From JAWVZU01 sp033722075 (GTDB taxonomy: Bacteria > Pseudomonadota > Gammaproteobacteria > Xanthomonadales > SZUA-38), in contig JAWVZU010000166.1 of the NCBI GenBank assembly GCA_033722075.1, positions 1-8,911 on the forward strand: 8,911 bases of DNA. The letters are read 5' to 3'. Below, one piece after another: positions 1 to 6,053 of this stretch. The position numbers were made by a program, and so were the translations under genes. The notes under the pieces are model-generated. The model was not told the DNA's origin. It did not search any database and saw only the letters and a program-made list of their open reading frames with translations. Each line of letters begins with the position of its first letter. Within the stretch, counting starts at the first letter, position 1.

Positions 1-152
1 CCGCCGCTGAGCTCATCGATGATCTCGCCCTGACGGGAGAAGTGAAGCGATACGTTGAAGGTCGCGATGCGCACGCTGGTTGGCGCGTCGGGCGGACCGC
101 CCTGCAACGTCATACTGGCCAGTATCATGGCGAGAGGCGCGACGAGATTCAT
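1..152 (-). CDS. Endonuclease/exonuclease/phosphatase family protein, N-terminal fragment (runs off the left edge)
   Basis: Fifty codons are visible before the window ends. The protein starts MNLVAPLAMILASM, a hydrophobic segment that could be a short export signal although it lacks the usual Lys/Arg. Residues 27-36 then read VRIATFNVSL. This matches the first strand of the endonuclease/exonuclease/phosphatase (EEP) fold, in which the Asn (N33 here) binds the catalytic metal. Members of this fold cleave phosphodiester or phosphomonoester bonds in nucleic acids, lipids or small molecules; the substrate cannot be told from this fragment. The ATG at 152-150 overlaps the TGA (151-149) of the preceding lipoprotein gene as ATGA, and there is no clear Shine-Dalgarno sequence, so translation probably depends on re-initiation. 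The family call rests on one motif, and the signal peptide is weak. Confidence 0.72.
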   Translation of the reverse strand, partial: MNLVAPLAMILASMTLQGGPPDAPTSVRIATFNVSLHFSRQGEIIDELSG

Positions 153-1024
153 GGACAGCCGGCCGGGGCGTGGTTGTCCGGCAGGTCGAAATTCACCTCG
201 CCCATCACGCTCTCGACGACCTGTAGTGCGCCTTCCATGCGGGACCATGCGGCGGCTGCTGCTGCGGGGTCGAAATTGTCGACCCGTTTGTCCTCCCCGC
301 TGTAGCGGTAGACGTATGCGTCGACCTCCGCGGCTTCCAGGGCCTCGGCCATGGCCTGCGTGTTATATGCCTTGTCGTCGACGAACACGATCGCGGGCGG
401 CAACGGCAGGCCCGCGTGAGCATAGAGGCCAAGCAACATCCGGCCCTTGTGCTGCCCGGCCAGCATCAGTACGCCGTCCTCGTAAAGCACCGGGCGGGTT
501 GCGCCCTCGAGCTTCAGTGAGCCATCGTAACCCCGCCACGGACCCGGTGCGGACTCGAGAAAGCTCAGGCCGTTGCGTCGCAACTCCCGGAAGGTCGCCA
601 GCCGGAAATCGGCTCCGCGCGCGGTGATGATCATCACCGGGTGGCCTTTTTCGCGCAGTTCGTCAACCAGTTCACGGGCTGCGGGTTCGGTCAGCTGCAT
701 GGCGCCTTCGTGGTAGAGCGCGCCCTGGGCCGCCAGCCGGTCGGGCACCACCGCCGGATGACAGGGATCCTCGGATTGCAGACGTTTCTGCCAGTCGTAC
801 CACTGATCCGCACCGAGTTCGGTGCGCATGGCCAGGAGCGTGTTGTCGAGGTCGAAGGCAACCAGGACATTGCCCGCCCCGTAGCGATTCGCCATTGTCT
901 CGGCTGCCGGGAGGAGGTCGGCGAGGCGATCGATCTCGGCACGGCGTACCTCAGCATGGTGACTGGTTGTCGCGCATCCCACCAGCGAGACGGCAAGGAC
1001 TAGCGCAGGAAGAACTCTTTTCAT
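149..1024 (-). CDS. DUF2608/HAD-superfamily phosphatase-like lipoprotein
   Basis: This is a 291-aa protein with a lipoprotein signal: MKR, a hydrophobic stretch, then the lipobox LVGC at residues 14-17. Cys17 is the predicted lipidated residue. The next residue is Ala, not Asp, which favours the outer membrane. The mature part carries the HAD hydrolase motifs in order: motif I FDLDNT (nucleophile D58, acid/base D60), motif II IITARG (T134), a candidate motif III Lys (K193 in HKGRMLLG) and motif IV VFVDDK (D216, D217). All expected catalytic residues are therefore present, and a periplasm-facing Mg-dependent phosphatase is likely; the substrate is unknown. The overall pattern fits the DUF2608 group of HAD-like proteins. 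Its ATG (1024-1022) overlaps the TGA of the upstream membrane-protein gene, and a weak GGAA lies 5 nt before the start. Its own TGA overlaps the start of the EEP gene. Confidence 0.9.
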   Translation of the reverse strand: MKRVLPALVLAVSLVGCATTSHHAEVRRAEIDRLADLLPAAETMANRYGAGNVLVAFDLDNTLLAMRTELGADQWYDWQKRLQSEDPCHPAVVPDRLAAQGALYHEGAMQLTEPAARELVDELREKGHPVMIITARGADFRLATFRELRRNGLSFLESAPGPWRGYDGSLKLEGATRPVLYEDGVLMLAGQHKGRMLLGLYAHAGLPLPPAIVFVDDKAYNTQAMAEALEAAEVDAYVYRYSGEDKRVDNFDPAAAAAAWSRMEGALQVVESVMGEVNFDLPDNHAPAGCP

Positions 1025-1284
1025 TCGGATTCCGGTGCCGATCGTCGTGTCCAGGCCCGCACGATACCGACCACGCTGATCGCAATCCAGAAGGACTCGA
1101 TGAGAAACGCCGAGAGGTTGAACTCGATAGCCAGCGAGACGAGGATCAAACCTGCTCCCAACGCATTGACCACCGAGTACGGTAGTCGTCTCGGGTCCAT
1201 GCGTTCGACCTGCAGCAACAGATAGGCGAGCAGGATCAGTGCGACCCCGATGTTGCCCACGAAATCATGCCAGTGGTAGGTCAT
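1021..1284 (-). CDS. CBU_0592-family small membrane protein
   Basis: This 87-aa protein is predicted to cross the membrane three times, at about residues 8-26, 35-54 and 58-76, and ends in a basic then acidic tail (RRSAPESE). It shows the pattern I associate with the CBU_0592 family: a Gly/Leu-rich first helix with LLAYLLLQ, then PYSVVNALGAGLILVSL, then an E..W pair (E63, W66) in the last helix. The family has no established biochemical function as far as I know. It sits between mtfA and the HAD lipoprotein gene, with ATGA overlaps on both sides. No Shine-Dalgarno sequence is visible before the ATG at 1284, since the preceding bases are the Pro-Arg-Arg codons ending mtfA, so translational coupling to mtfA is likely. 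The small size and clean overlaps argue that it is a real gene. Confidence 0.88.
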   Translation of the reverse strand: MTYHWHDFVGNIGVALILLAYLLLQVERMDPRRLPYSVVNALGAGLILVSLAIEFNLSAFLIESFWIAISVVGIVRAWTRRSAPESE

Positions 1285-2036
1285 CGGCGGGGATGATAGA
1301 AGGCTTGCAGCTGTTCGAATACTGCCGGATAGGTCTCGGCGAGGTGACCGGGCGTCTCGAAGTAGTATTCACTCATGACGGCGAAGAACTCCGCGGGATC
1401 GGTAGCCGCATAGGGATCGATCTCAGGCTCCACCCCGGCATCCAGCTGCCGCCCGAGATCGTCGTAGGCGCTTTGCATGGCACTTGCCCAGGGATCGCTC
1501 GCCATGCCGCGGTGCAGCGGTGGGTAACCGTCCGCGTCGCCGTTCTGCATGTCCAGCTTGTGGGCAATCTCGTGGATGATCACGTTGGCGCCATCGTCCG
1601 GGTAGGCCAGATCTTCCTCGATATCCTGCCAGGAAAACACCAGTCCGCCGGTGTGCTGAGCTTCCCCTGCCAGGGCCCGCTGGTCCTCGTACTCCAGGCC
1701 GTTGTGGTCGCGGTAGGTCCGGCGTGTCCTGAACTGGCCGGGATAGACATAGATCGAATGCCAGCCGGAAAGCCAGCGGTACCCTAGGTTCAGCACAGGC
1801 AGGCAGGCTTGCGCGGCGATGACGGCGGCCATGCGTCGCTCGACCTCGAGACCGGCAGCGCCATAGAAGTCCTTGTCGTTCAGAAAGAGGTCCACCAGCT
1901 TGCGAAGTTCCGTCCGCTGCGCCTCGGGCAGCGATTGGAGGAGCTGCGTGGAACGAACCACGTCAGTCCAGACGGGGTCGGGAAGTGGATTGCGGGCTGC
2001 GGCACGTCGGCGCCACCACTGACGGAGTCCTAGCAT
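1281..2036 (-). CDS. mtfA: MtfA-family zinc-dependent peptidase
   Basis: This 251-aa cytosolic protein has the gluzincin-type motif HEIAH at residues 155-159: zinc ligands H155 and H159, catalytic E156. The likely third ligand is E216 in PAEFFAVMSEYYF, a conserved block of MtfA (DUF980) proteins. The basic, Trp-rich N-terminus (WWRRRAAARNPLP) and the WHSIYVYPGQF and GEAQHTGGLVFSW segments also fit this family. The length is close to the roughly 265 aa of the Escherichia coli protein. In enterobacteria MtfA is an aminopeptidase that binds the glucose repressor Mlc; whether this organism has Mlc cannot be seen here. It is the first gene of the minus-strand operon, and its TGA overlaps the ATG of the CBU_0592 gene. 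The ATG at 2036 has only a poor Shine-Dalgarno (GATCGG), and its promoter must lie in or near the divergent gene, whose start is 19 bp away. Confidence 0.94.
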   Translation of the reverse strand: MLGLRQWWRRRAAARNPLPDPVWTDVVRSTQLLQSLPEAQRTELRKLVDLFLNDKDFYGAAGLEVERRMAAVIAAQACLPVLNLGYRWLSGWHSIYVYPGQFRTRRTYRDHNGLEYEDQRALAGEAQHTGGLVFSWQDIEEDLAYPDDGANVIIHEIAHKLDMQNGDADGYPPLHRGMASDPWASAMQSAYDDLGRQLDAGVEPEIDPYAATDPAEFFAVMSEYYFETPGHLAETYPAVFEQLQAFYHPRR

Positions 2037-2055
2037 CCGATCTACATGATGGCTC

Positions 2056-2619
2056 TTGAGCGTCGTTTCCAGTGATCTTCGCCTGCTAATTGCCTTGATT
2101 GATGAACCGTGGGCAGGCTTAATAGGCCCGTGTATCCAGGTCGTGGAAGCCAGGTTGGCCGTCAGCTCATTTTACGAACAGGTGTTGGAACTCGAGTCGA
2201 ATCTGATCGCGCTCGAAACGTCCGACGTCGAGGCGGCCCTCGTTCAATACCGGCTGATCTGCCGGCAGACCGGCAGATCCATCTATCACTGGTCCGACAA
2301 CCAGGGTATGACCAGTCTTAAAGCGGCGGATATCAGTGTACCGGGGTGTCGCAAGCTGGTTGAGGCGCTGCGGTACATCGTCCAGAGCATGCAGTACGGT
2401 GTTTACATTCTGACCCGCTACGAGCGGGAGTTGCGCGGGCCCGCGGTCGACTACCTGCGTAAGGTCGCTGCGGCCGAAGACGACCGGAAGGTCATCCTTC
2501 TCGGCCAGCAGATTGCGCTGCCCAACTCGCTCGAAAAACTGTTCCATGTGGTCGGTGAGGAACAGGGCGAAACGGAAGCGTTCCGCCCGAGGCTCCGCGA
2601 CGGACGCTGGGTTGTATGA
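2056..2619 (+). CDS. Uncharacterised 187-aa protein resembling the N-terminal domain of Ycf46-type AAA proteins
   Basis: I do not recognise a named family. The order of motifs resembles the non-ATPase N-terminal region of Ycf46-type AAA proteins. It starts with a hydrophobic strand and acidic turn (LRLLIALIDEPWAG, residues 8-21). RYxxxCRQTGRSIYHWSDNQG-type sequence follows at about 65-84, matching the 'IY.W....G' block. Next come VEALRYIVQ (102-110), the strand GVYILTRYERELRGPAVDYLRKV (115-137) and KVILLGQQIALPNSLEKLF (145-163), like the 'ILLSP...PPELEK' block. No Walker motif or AAA module is present, so this would be a free-standing version. There is no signal peptide or membrane helix. An in-frame TGA at 2047-2049 limits the start to the TTG at 2056 or later (for example TTG 2095), and no Shine-Dalgarno is visible. 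The last codons overlap the c-di-GMP enzyme gene by ATGA, implying co-translation and a linked job. The family assignment is inference. Confidence 0.78.
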   Translation: MSVVSSDLRLLIALIDEPWAGLIGPCIQVVEARLAVSSFYEQVLELESNLIALETSDVEAALVQYRLICRQTGRSIYHWSDNQGMTSLKAADISVPGCRKLVEALRYIVQSMQYGVYILTRYERELRGPAVDYLRKVAAAEDDRKVILLGQQIALPNSLEKLFHVVGEEQGETEAFRPRLRDGRWVV

Positions 2620-5189
2620 GCGAAAAGCTCGACCAGATCACTGCCCTGATCGTTTGCGCCGACGTGGAGGCTCGCGAAGCCGTCTCGTCGGTGTTGTCCG
2701 GACGATCGGTGAAGTCCGTTTATACCGCAGACGGAATCACGGCGGCCGACCAGTTTCTCTCCCAGCTCGACGTCGACCTCCTGATCATCGATCTGGGGCT
2801 GGGTAGCGAGCCGATCGCCCAGGTTGCGGCAAAGTATGGCTCTTCGATCAAGCTGATGGGTCTTGTTGCCGACGGGGATTCAGATGACTGGCTGAAAGCA
2901 TCGACGTCGGTTTCCGAGGTGATCTTCGCCCCACTCAACCCGGGTGAGTTCAACTTCCGGCTGGACCGGCTCCTGGGAGACGAGACGTTCGGTGAGGGTG
3001 TCCGCGACGAGGTGGAAGAGGAGTTGCTCTTCCATGGCGTCGATGAGGAGTACGTGGTCTCGGATCCGCGCAGCAACACGATCCTGGAGGTGAATCGGCC
3101 TTTTGTCGAACGCTCTGGACAAGAAGAGGACCACTGGCTGGGACAAGGCCTGGATGCGCTCGGACTGATCGAGGATCCGGAACTGGAGGCCCGCCGGAAG
3201 GCCCAGCTGAAGCGAGACGGCGAGATCGACTTCGAATGCGATCGTAATTTCGCTGGTCATCACGAGCGGGTGGCCGTTGCCCGTCGCATGGGGATGCGTC
3301 ATGGCCGGCTCGTATATCTGACCCGGATTCGTCCCGTTGCGGACGAGATCGCCGCAGCATCCGGGTCCGGTCCTTCGGTTGGGAGCGAACTGCTTGATGC
3401 CCTGGCCCCGGTGTTTCGCGCCGGCAGTGCCGACTTGCCGGAAGCTATGGAGAACCTGCAGCGTCGCCTTGGGTTTGACCTGCTCCTGGCGGTCGCCGTT
3501 GATCGCAGTCAACAGATGAAGGTCCTGGCGAGTCATGGCAGCGGCGAGGGCGCCGCGCCTTCCGACGTTGCCGGTCACGCGCCGTTTCGCAAGCTGCTGG
3601 TGGGCAAGGAAGTAGTGGCCCCGGATGACGCTCGTCAGGCCCTGGGCGCCGAGGACCCCCTGGTCAGGAAACTGGGCGTCCAGGCTTATCTCGCCGTTCC
3701 CATCGCTGGCAAAGGAGGGACCACCATCGGCGCGGTCATGGGTGTCGCAAGAGCGCCGCTGGAGGGCGTCATCGAACGGCTGGGTGCATTGCGGCTGCTG
3801 GCGGGATTTTTCGGAAAACAGCTCGAAATCAGGCAGCTAAAGGCCCAGAGCGAAACGCGCAGCCTGCATGACGCACTGACCGGTCTGCCGAACCGGCTCC
3901 TGTTCAACGACCGCCTCGATCACGCGCTCAAGGAGGCGGCGCGCAGGGGAGAGATGGTGGCGCTGATGTTCGTGGACCTGGATCGCTTCAAGACCATCAA
4001 TGACGGTTTGGGGCACTCCATCGGCGACCAGGTGCTTGCCAGCGTCACGGAACGTCTCAAGGCCATGGTTCGCAAGAGTGATACGGTGGCCCGTTACGCC
4101 GGGGACGAATTCACGGTGATCCTGCGGCACATCAATCACCGCGACGATGTGTTGCGGGTGGCGCAGAAGTTGAACCGCGCGCTGGCCGAACCGATTCGCA
4201 CCCGCGAGGGCCAGGACCTGCAGATTACGGCGAGTATCGGGGTCAGTTTCTTCCCCGACGACGGACGCAATCCCGAGCAGTTGCTGAAGCATGCGGACAT
4301 GGCGATGTTCAGCGCCAAGGGCATGGGCCGCAATACCACGCAGAGCTACGTCGACGAGCCCGAAGAGGAGCACGAACAAAGGCTCAAGCTGGAATCGGCG
4401 CTGCGCCACGCGGAGAAGAACAACGAGCTTCGCGTGTACTACCAGCCGCAGGTGTCCTCGGCGACCGAGGACATCGTCGGCATGGAAGCGCTGATTCGCT
4501 GGGAACACCCCGAGCAGGGGCTGATCAGCCCGGGCTTCTTCATCCCGATCGCCGAGGAAACGGGTCTCATCGTCCCGATCGGCGAGTGGCTGCTGCGCAT
4601 GGCGACGCGGCAGACCGCCGAATGGCAGCAGCGCTTCGGCCTGCCCCTGACGATCGGCGTCAACCTGTCCCCGCTGCAACTCAAGCAGTCCAATCTCGTC
4701 AACGTGGTCGAGGATGCGCTCAATGCAGCCGGGCTGGAGCCCCAATACCTCGACCTGGAGGTCACCGAGAGCATCAGCATCAAGTCGATTCCCGGGCTGC
4801 GCGAGAGACTGGAAGCCTGTCGGGACCTGGGGTGCAAGATCTCAATCGACGACTTTGGCACGGGGCAGGCTTCGCTGGACTATCTGAAACGGTTTCCGGC
4901 CGACCGGATCAAGGTGGACCAGTCGTTCGTGCGCCATATCGGGGTCGACCCGGACGACGAGGCAATCGTGAAAGCCACCATCGCAATGGCCCACAGCCTC
5001 AATCTCGGGGTGATTGCCGAGGGCGTGGAGGAGGAGGGGCATCTCGAATTCCTGCGGGCCAACGGCTGCGAGGAATTACAGGGCTATCTGTTCTGCCGAC
5101 CGCTGCCGACGGACAGCTTCTCCCAGCTTCTGCTCGAGCGCGAATCCCTGATGGTGAATCCTGCCGCGGCCAGCCCGGATCCTGCCTGA
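2616..5189 (+). CDS. Bifunctional diguanylate cyclase/c-di-GMP phosphodiesterase (REC-like, PAS-like, GAF-like, GGDEF, EAL)
   Basis: This 857-aa protein has no signal peptide or membrane helix and so is probably cytosolic. Residues ~5-120 resemble a receiver domain that keeps the candidate phospho-acceptor D59 (LLIIDLG) but has lost other switch residues. Residues ~130-240 look PAS-like (LEVNRPFVERSG) and ~255-405 GAF-like (VQAYLAVPI....IGAVMG). The GGDEF domain (~410-575) has DALTGLPNR, metal Asp D454, an AGDEF signature (495-499) and an inhibitory RxxD site (R486-D489) five residues upstream. The EAL domain (~585-845) has EAL (E624), N683, EVTE (E715), DDFGTG (D745, D746), K766, E802 and Q822, which are the metal and catalytic positions expected of an active phosphodiesterase. 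It therefore probably hydrolyses c-di-GMP to pGpG; the cyclase half may be active or a GTP-binding regulator. The ATG overlaps the TGA of the preceding gene. Confidence 0.96.
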   Translation: MSEKLDQITALIVCADVEAREAVSSVLSGRSVKSVYTADGITAADQFLSQLDVDLLIIDLGLGSEPIAQVAAKYGSSIKLMGLVADGDSDDWLKASTSVSEVIFAPLNPGEFNFRLDRLLGDETFGEGVRDEVEEELLFHGVDEEYVVSDPRSNTILEVNRPFVERSGQEEDHWLGQGLDALGLIEDPELEARRKAQLKRDGEIDFECDRNFAGHHERVAVARRMGMRHGRLVYLTRIRPVADEIAAASGSGPSVGSELLDALAPVFRAGSADLPEAMENLQRRLGFDLLLAVAVDRSQQMKVLASHGSGEGAAPSDVAGHAPFRKLLVGKEVVAPDDARQALGAEDPLVRKLGVQAYLAVPIAGKGGTTIGAVMGVARAPLEGVIERLGALRLLAGFFGKQLEIRQLKAQSETRSLHDALTGLPNRLLFNDRLDHALKEAARRGEMVALMFVDLDRFKTINDGLGHSIGDQVLASVTERLKAMVRKSDTVARYAGDEFTVILRHINHRDDVLRVAQKLNRALAEPIRTREGQDLQITASIGVSFFPDDGRNPEQLLKHADMAMFSAKGMGRNTTQSYVDEPEEEHEQRLKLESALRHAEKNNELRVYYQPQVSSATEDIVGMEALIRWEHPEQGLISPGFFIPIAEETGLIVPIGEWLLRMATRQTAEWQQRFGLPLTIGVNLSPLQLKQSNLVNVVEDALNAAGLEPQYLDLEVTESISIKSIPGLRERLEACRDLGCKISIDDFGTGQASLDYLKRFPADRIKVDQSFVRHIGVDPDDEAIVKATIAMAHSLNLGVIAEGVEEEGHLEFLRANGCEELQGYLFCRPLPTDSFSQLLLERESLMVNPAAASPDPA

Positions 5190-5212
5190 GTTTCCGGAAC
5201 GGCAATGGTCGC

Positions 5213-5229
5213 GCCGGGACGAACCCGGC
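5213..5229. terminator. Possible weak bidirectional terminator hairpin between convergent genes
   Basis: A perfect 6-bp inverted repeat, GCCGGG then CCCGGC with the 5-nt loop ACGAA, lies in the 55-bp gap between the convergent c-di-GMP enzyme and cytochrome genes. That is where a shared terminator would be expected. No T-rich tract follows on either strand, so it is not a textbook intrinsic terminator. In a GC-rich genome such short stems also arise by chance. Confidence 0.3.
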
Positions 5230-5244
5230 CGGGCCAGCTTAGGG

Positions 5245-5862
5245 TCAGTCGATGTCGACTGCCAGGTCCACCAGGCCGGCTTTCGCCGCATAGTGGGCCG
5301 ACAGGAGTTCCATGTCGCTGTCCGACAGGGTCGTCACCATGCCCGCCATGATGGCGTTGTTGCGGTCGCCGGACTTGTAGGCCTTGAGGGCCTGGAACAT
5401 GTAGTCGGCGTACTGGCCGGCCAGCTTTGGATAGATCGGATTGACCCCGATGCCATCTTCGCCGTGACAACCGACGCAGACCTGCAGCTTGTCTTCCGGA
5501 ACGTTGGCCGGCGCCTGGGCCAACGCGGGCTCGCCGGGCTCATCCGGCGACAGGCTCACGAAATACGCCGCGATGTCCTGGATATCCTCGTCCGAAAGGC
5601 GACCGGCCTGGGCGCGCATGGTCGGGTGTTGCCGGTCCCCGGACCGGTAGGCCTGCAGCGCGGCGACCAGGTAGTCGTAGTTCTGTCCACCGATCTTGGG
5701 GACGTGGTACATCGGATAGGTATTGAAGTAGCTGGGGATGCCGTGGCAACCGGTGCACGTGTAGGCCTTCTTGGCGCCGCTCTCGGGATCGCCTTGGTTC
5801 TGGGCCGTGGCCGTCGATGCCAACAGCGAGAGGGTCGCCAGGGTCGCAATAATTCTTAGCAT
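5245..5862 (-). CDS. Di-haem c4-type cytochrome c, periplasmic
   Basis: This 205-aa protein has a Sec signal peptide (MLRIIATLATLSLLASTATA, likely cut after A20). Two homologous cytochrome domains follow. Each has one haem-attachment motif, CTGCH (36-40) and CVGCH (129-133), followed by a (K)xxGGQ/KLAGQ block, the YRSGDR/YKSGDR helix and an LSD.D helix. Probable axial Met ligands are M82 in the first domain and M172 or M175 in the second. The tandem layout matches cytochrome c4/c553 proteins, which carry electrons in the periplasm, often towards terminal oxidases. In the first domain the segment between CTGCH and KIGGQ (GIPSYFNTYPMYHVP) is slightly longer than in the second. The start at 5862 is chosen because it begins a good signal peptide and lies about 31 nt downstream of the predicted transcription start. 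The upstream in-frame ATG (5901) falls inside the -10 box. No clear operon partner is seen. Confidence 0.94.
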   Translation of the reverse strand: MLRIIATLATLSLLASTATAQNQGDPESGAKKAYTCTGCHGIPSYFNTYPMYHVPKIGGQNYDYLVAALQAYRSGDRQHPTMRAQAGRLSDEDIQDIAAYFVSLSPDEPGEPALAQAPANVPEDKLQVCVGCHGEDGIGVNPIYPKLAGQYADYMFQALKAYKSGDRNNAIMAGMVTTLSDSDMELLSAHYAAKAGLVDLAVDID

Positions 5863-6053
5863 GCTCTTGTCTGCGCTACCGGTGGGGAACTGGGCGCGCA
5901 TTATACCGGTAACGTGGGTGGCCGAGAAGCCGGGATCTTCGCGCCCCGATTTACGGCCCGTCCGGGCGGCGTCTTGTCCCACGAAGGTCGAAGATGGGAA
6001 GCACGGCCCGGAACCCGGGGCCGGGTTTGGAGCAGGGCACCGGCTCGGGGCGC
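5863..6053. other. Intergenic region between thiolase and cytochrome genes
   Basis: This 191-bp gap holds the cytochrome promoter. It also holds GC-rich inverted repeats downstream of the thiolase stop: CGGCCC (6004-6009) with GGGCCG (6018-6023), overlapping AACCC (6012-6016) with GGGTT (6023-6027). A longer-range pair, ATCTTCG (5935-5941) and CGAAGAT (5989-5995), is also present. These could end thiolase transcription, but no U-tract follows them on the minus strand, so the termination role is uncertain. No convincing gene or RNA is seen. Confidence 0.4.
5900..5928 (-). promoter_or_regulatory. Putative sigma-70-type promoter of the cytochrome gene
   Basis: On the minus strand there is an exact TATAAT (5905-5900) in the gap between the thiolase and cytochrome genes. 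A weak -35 candidate, TTCTCG (5928-5923), lies 17 bp upstream. Transcription would begin near 5893, giving a leader of about 31 nt before the ATG at 5862. The -10 match is strong for this GC-rich DNA. The -35 matches the consensus at only three of six positions, so activator dependence is possible. Confidence 0.5.

Noticed and set aside
55..627. Plus-strand frame of 190 codons opposite the HAD lipoprotein gene
   Set aside because: Arg/Pro-rich shadow of the gene with intact HAD motifs on the other strand.
2019..2048. Possible plus-strand promoter CTGACG ... TACATG ahead of the 187-aa gene
   Set aside because: The match to sigma-70 boxes is poor, especially at the -10, and it would leave almost no leader before the start; not strong enough to annotate.
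3837..4745. Long minus-strand open frame (302 codons) opposite the GGDEF-EAL region
   Set aside because: The plus strand here encodes well-conserved GGDEF and EAL motifs; the antisense frame has low-complexity composition and is a by-product of GC-rich codon use.
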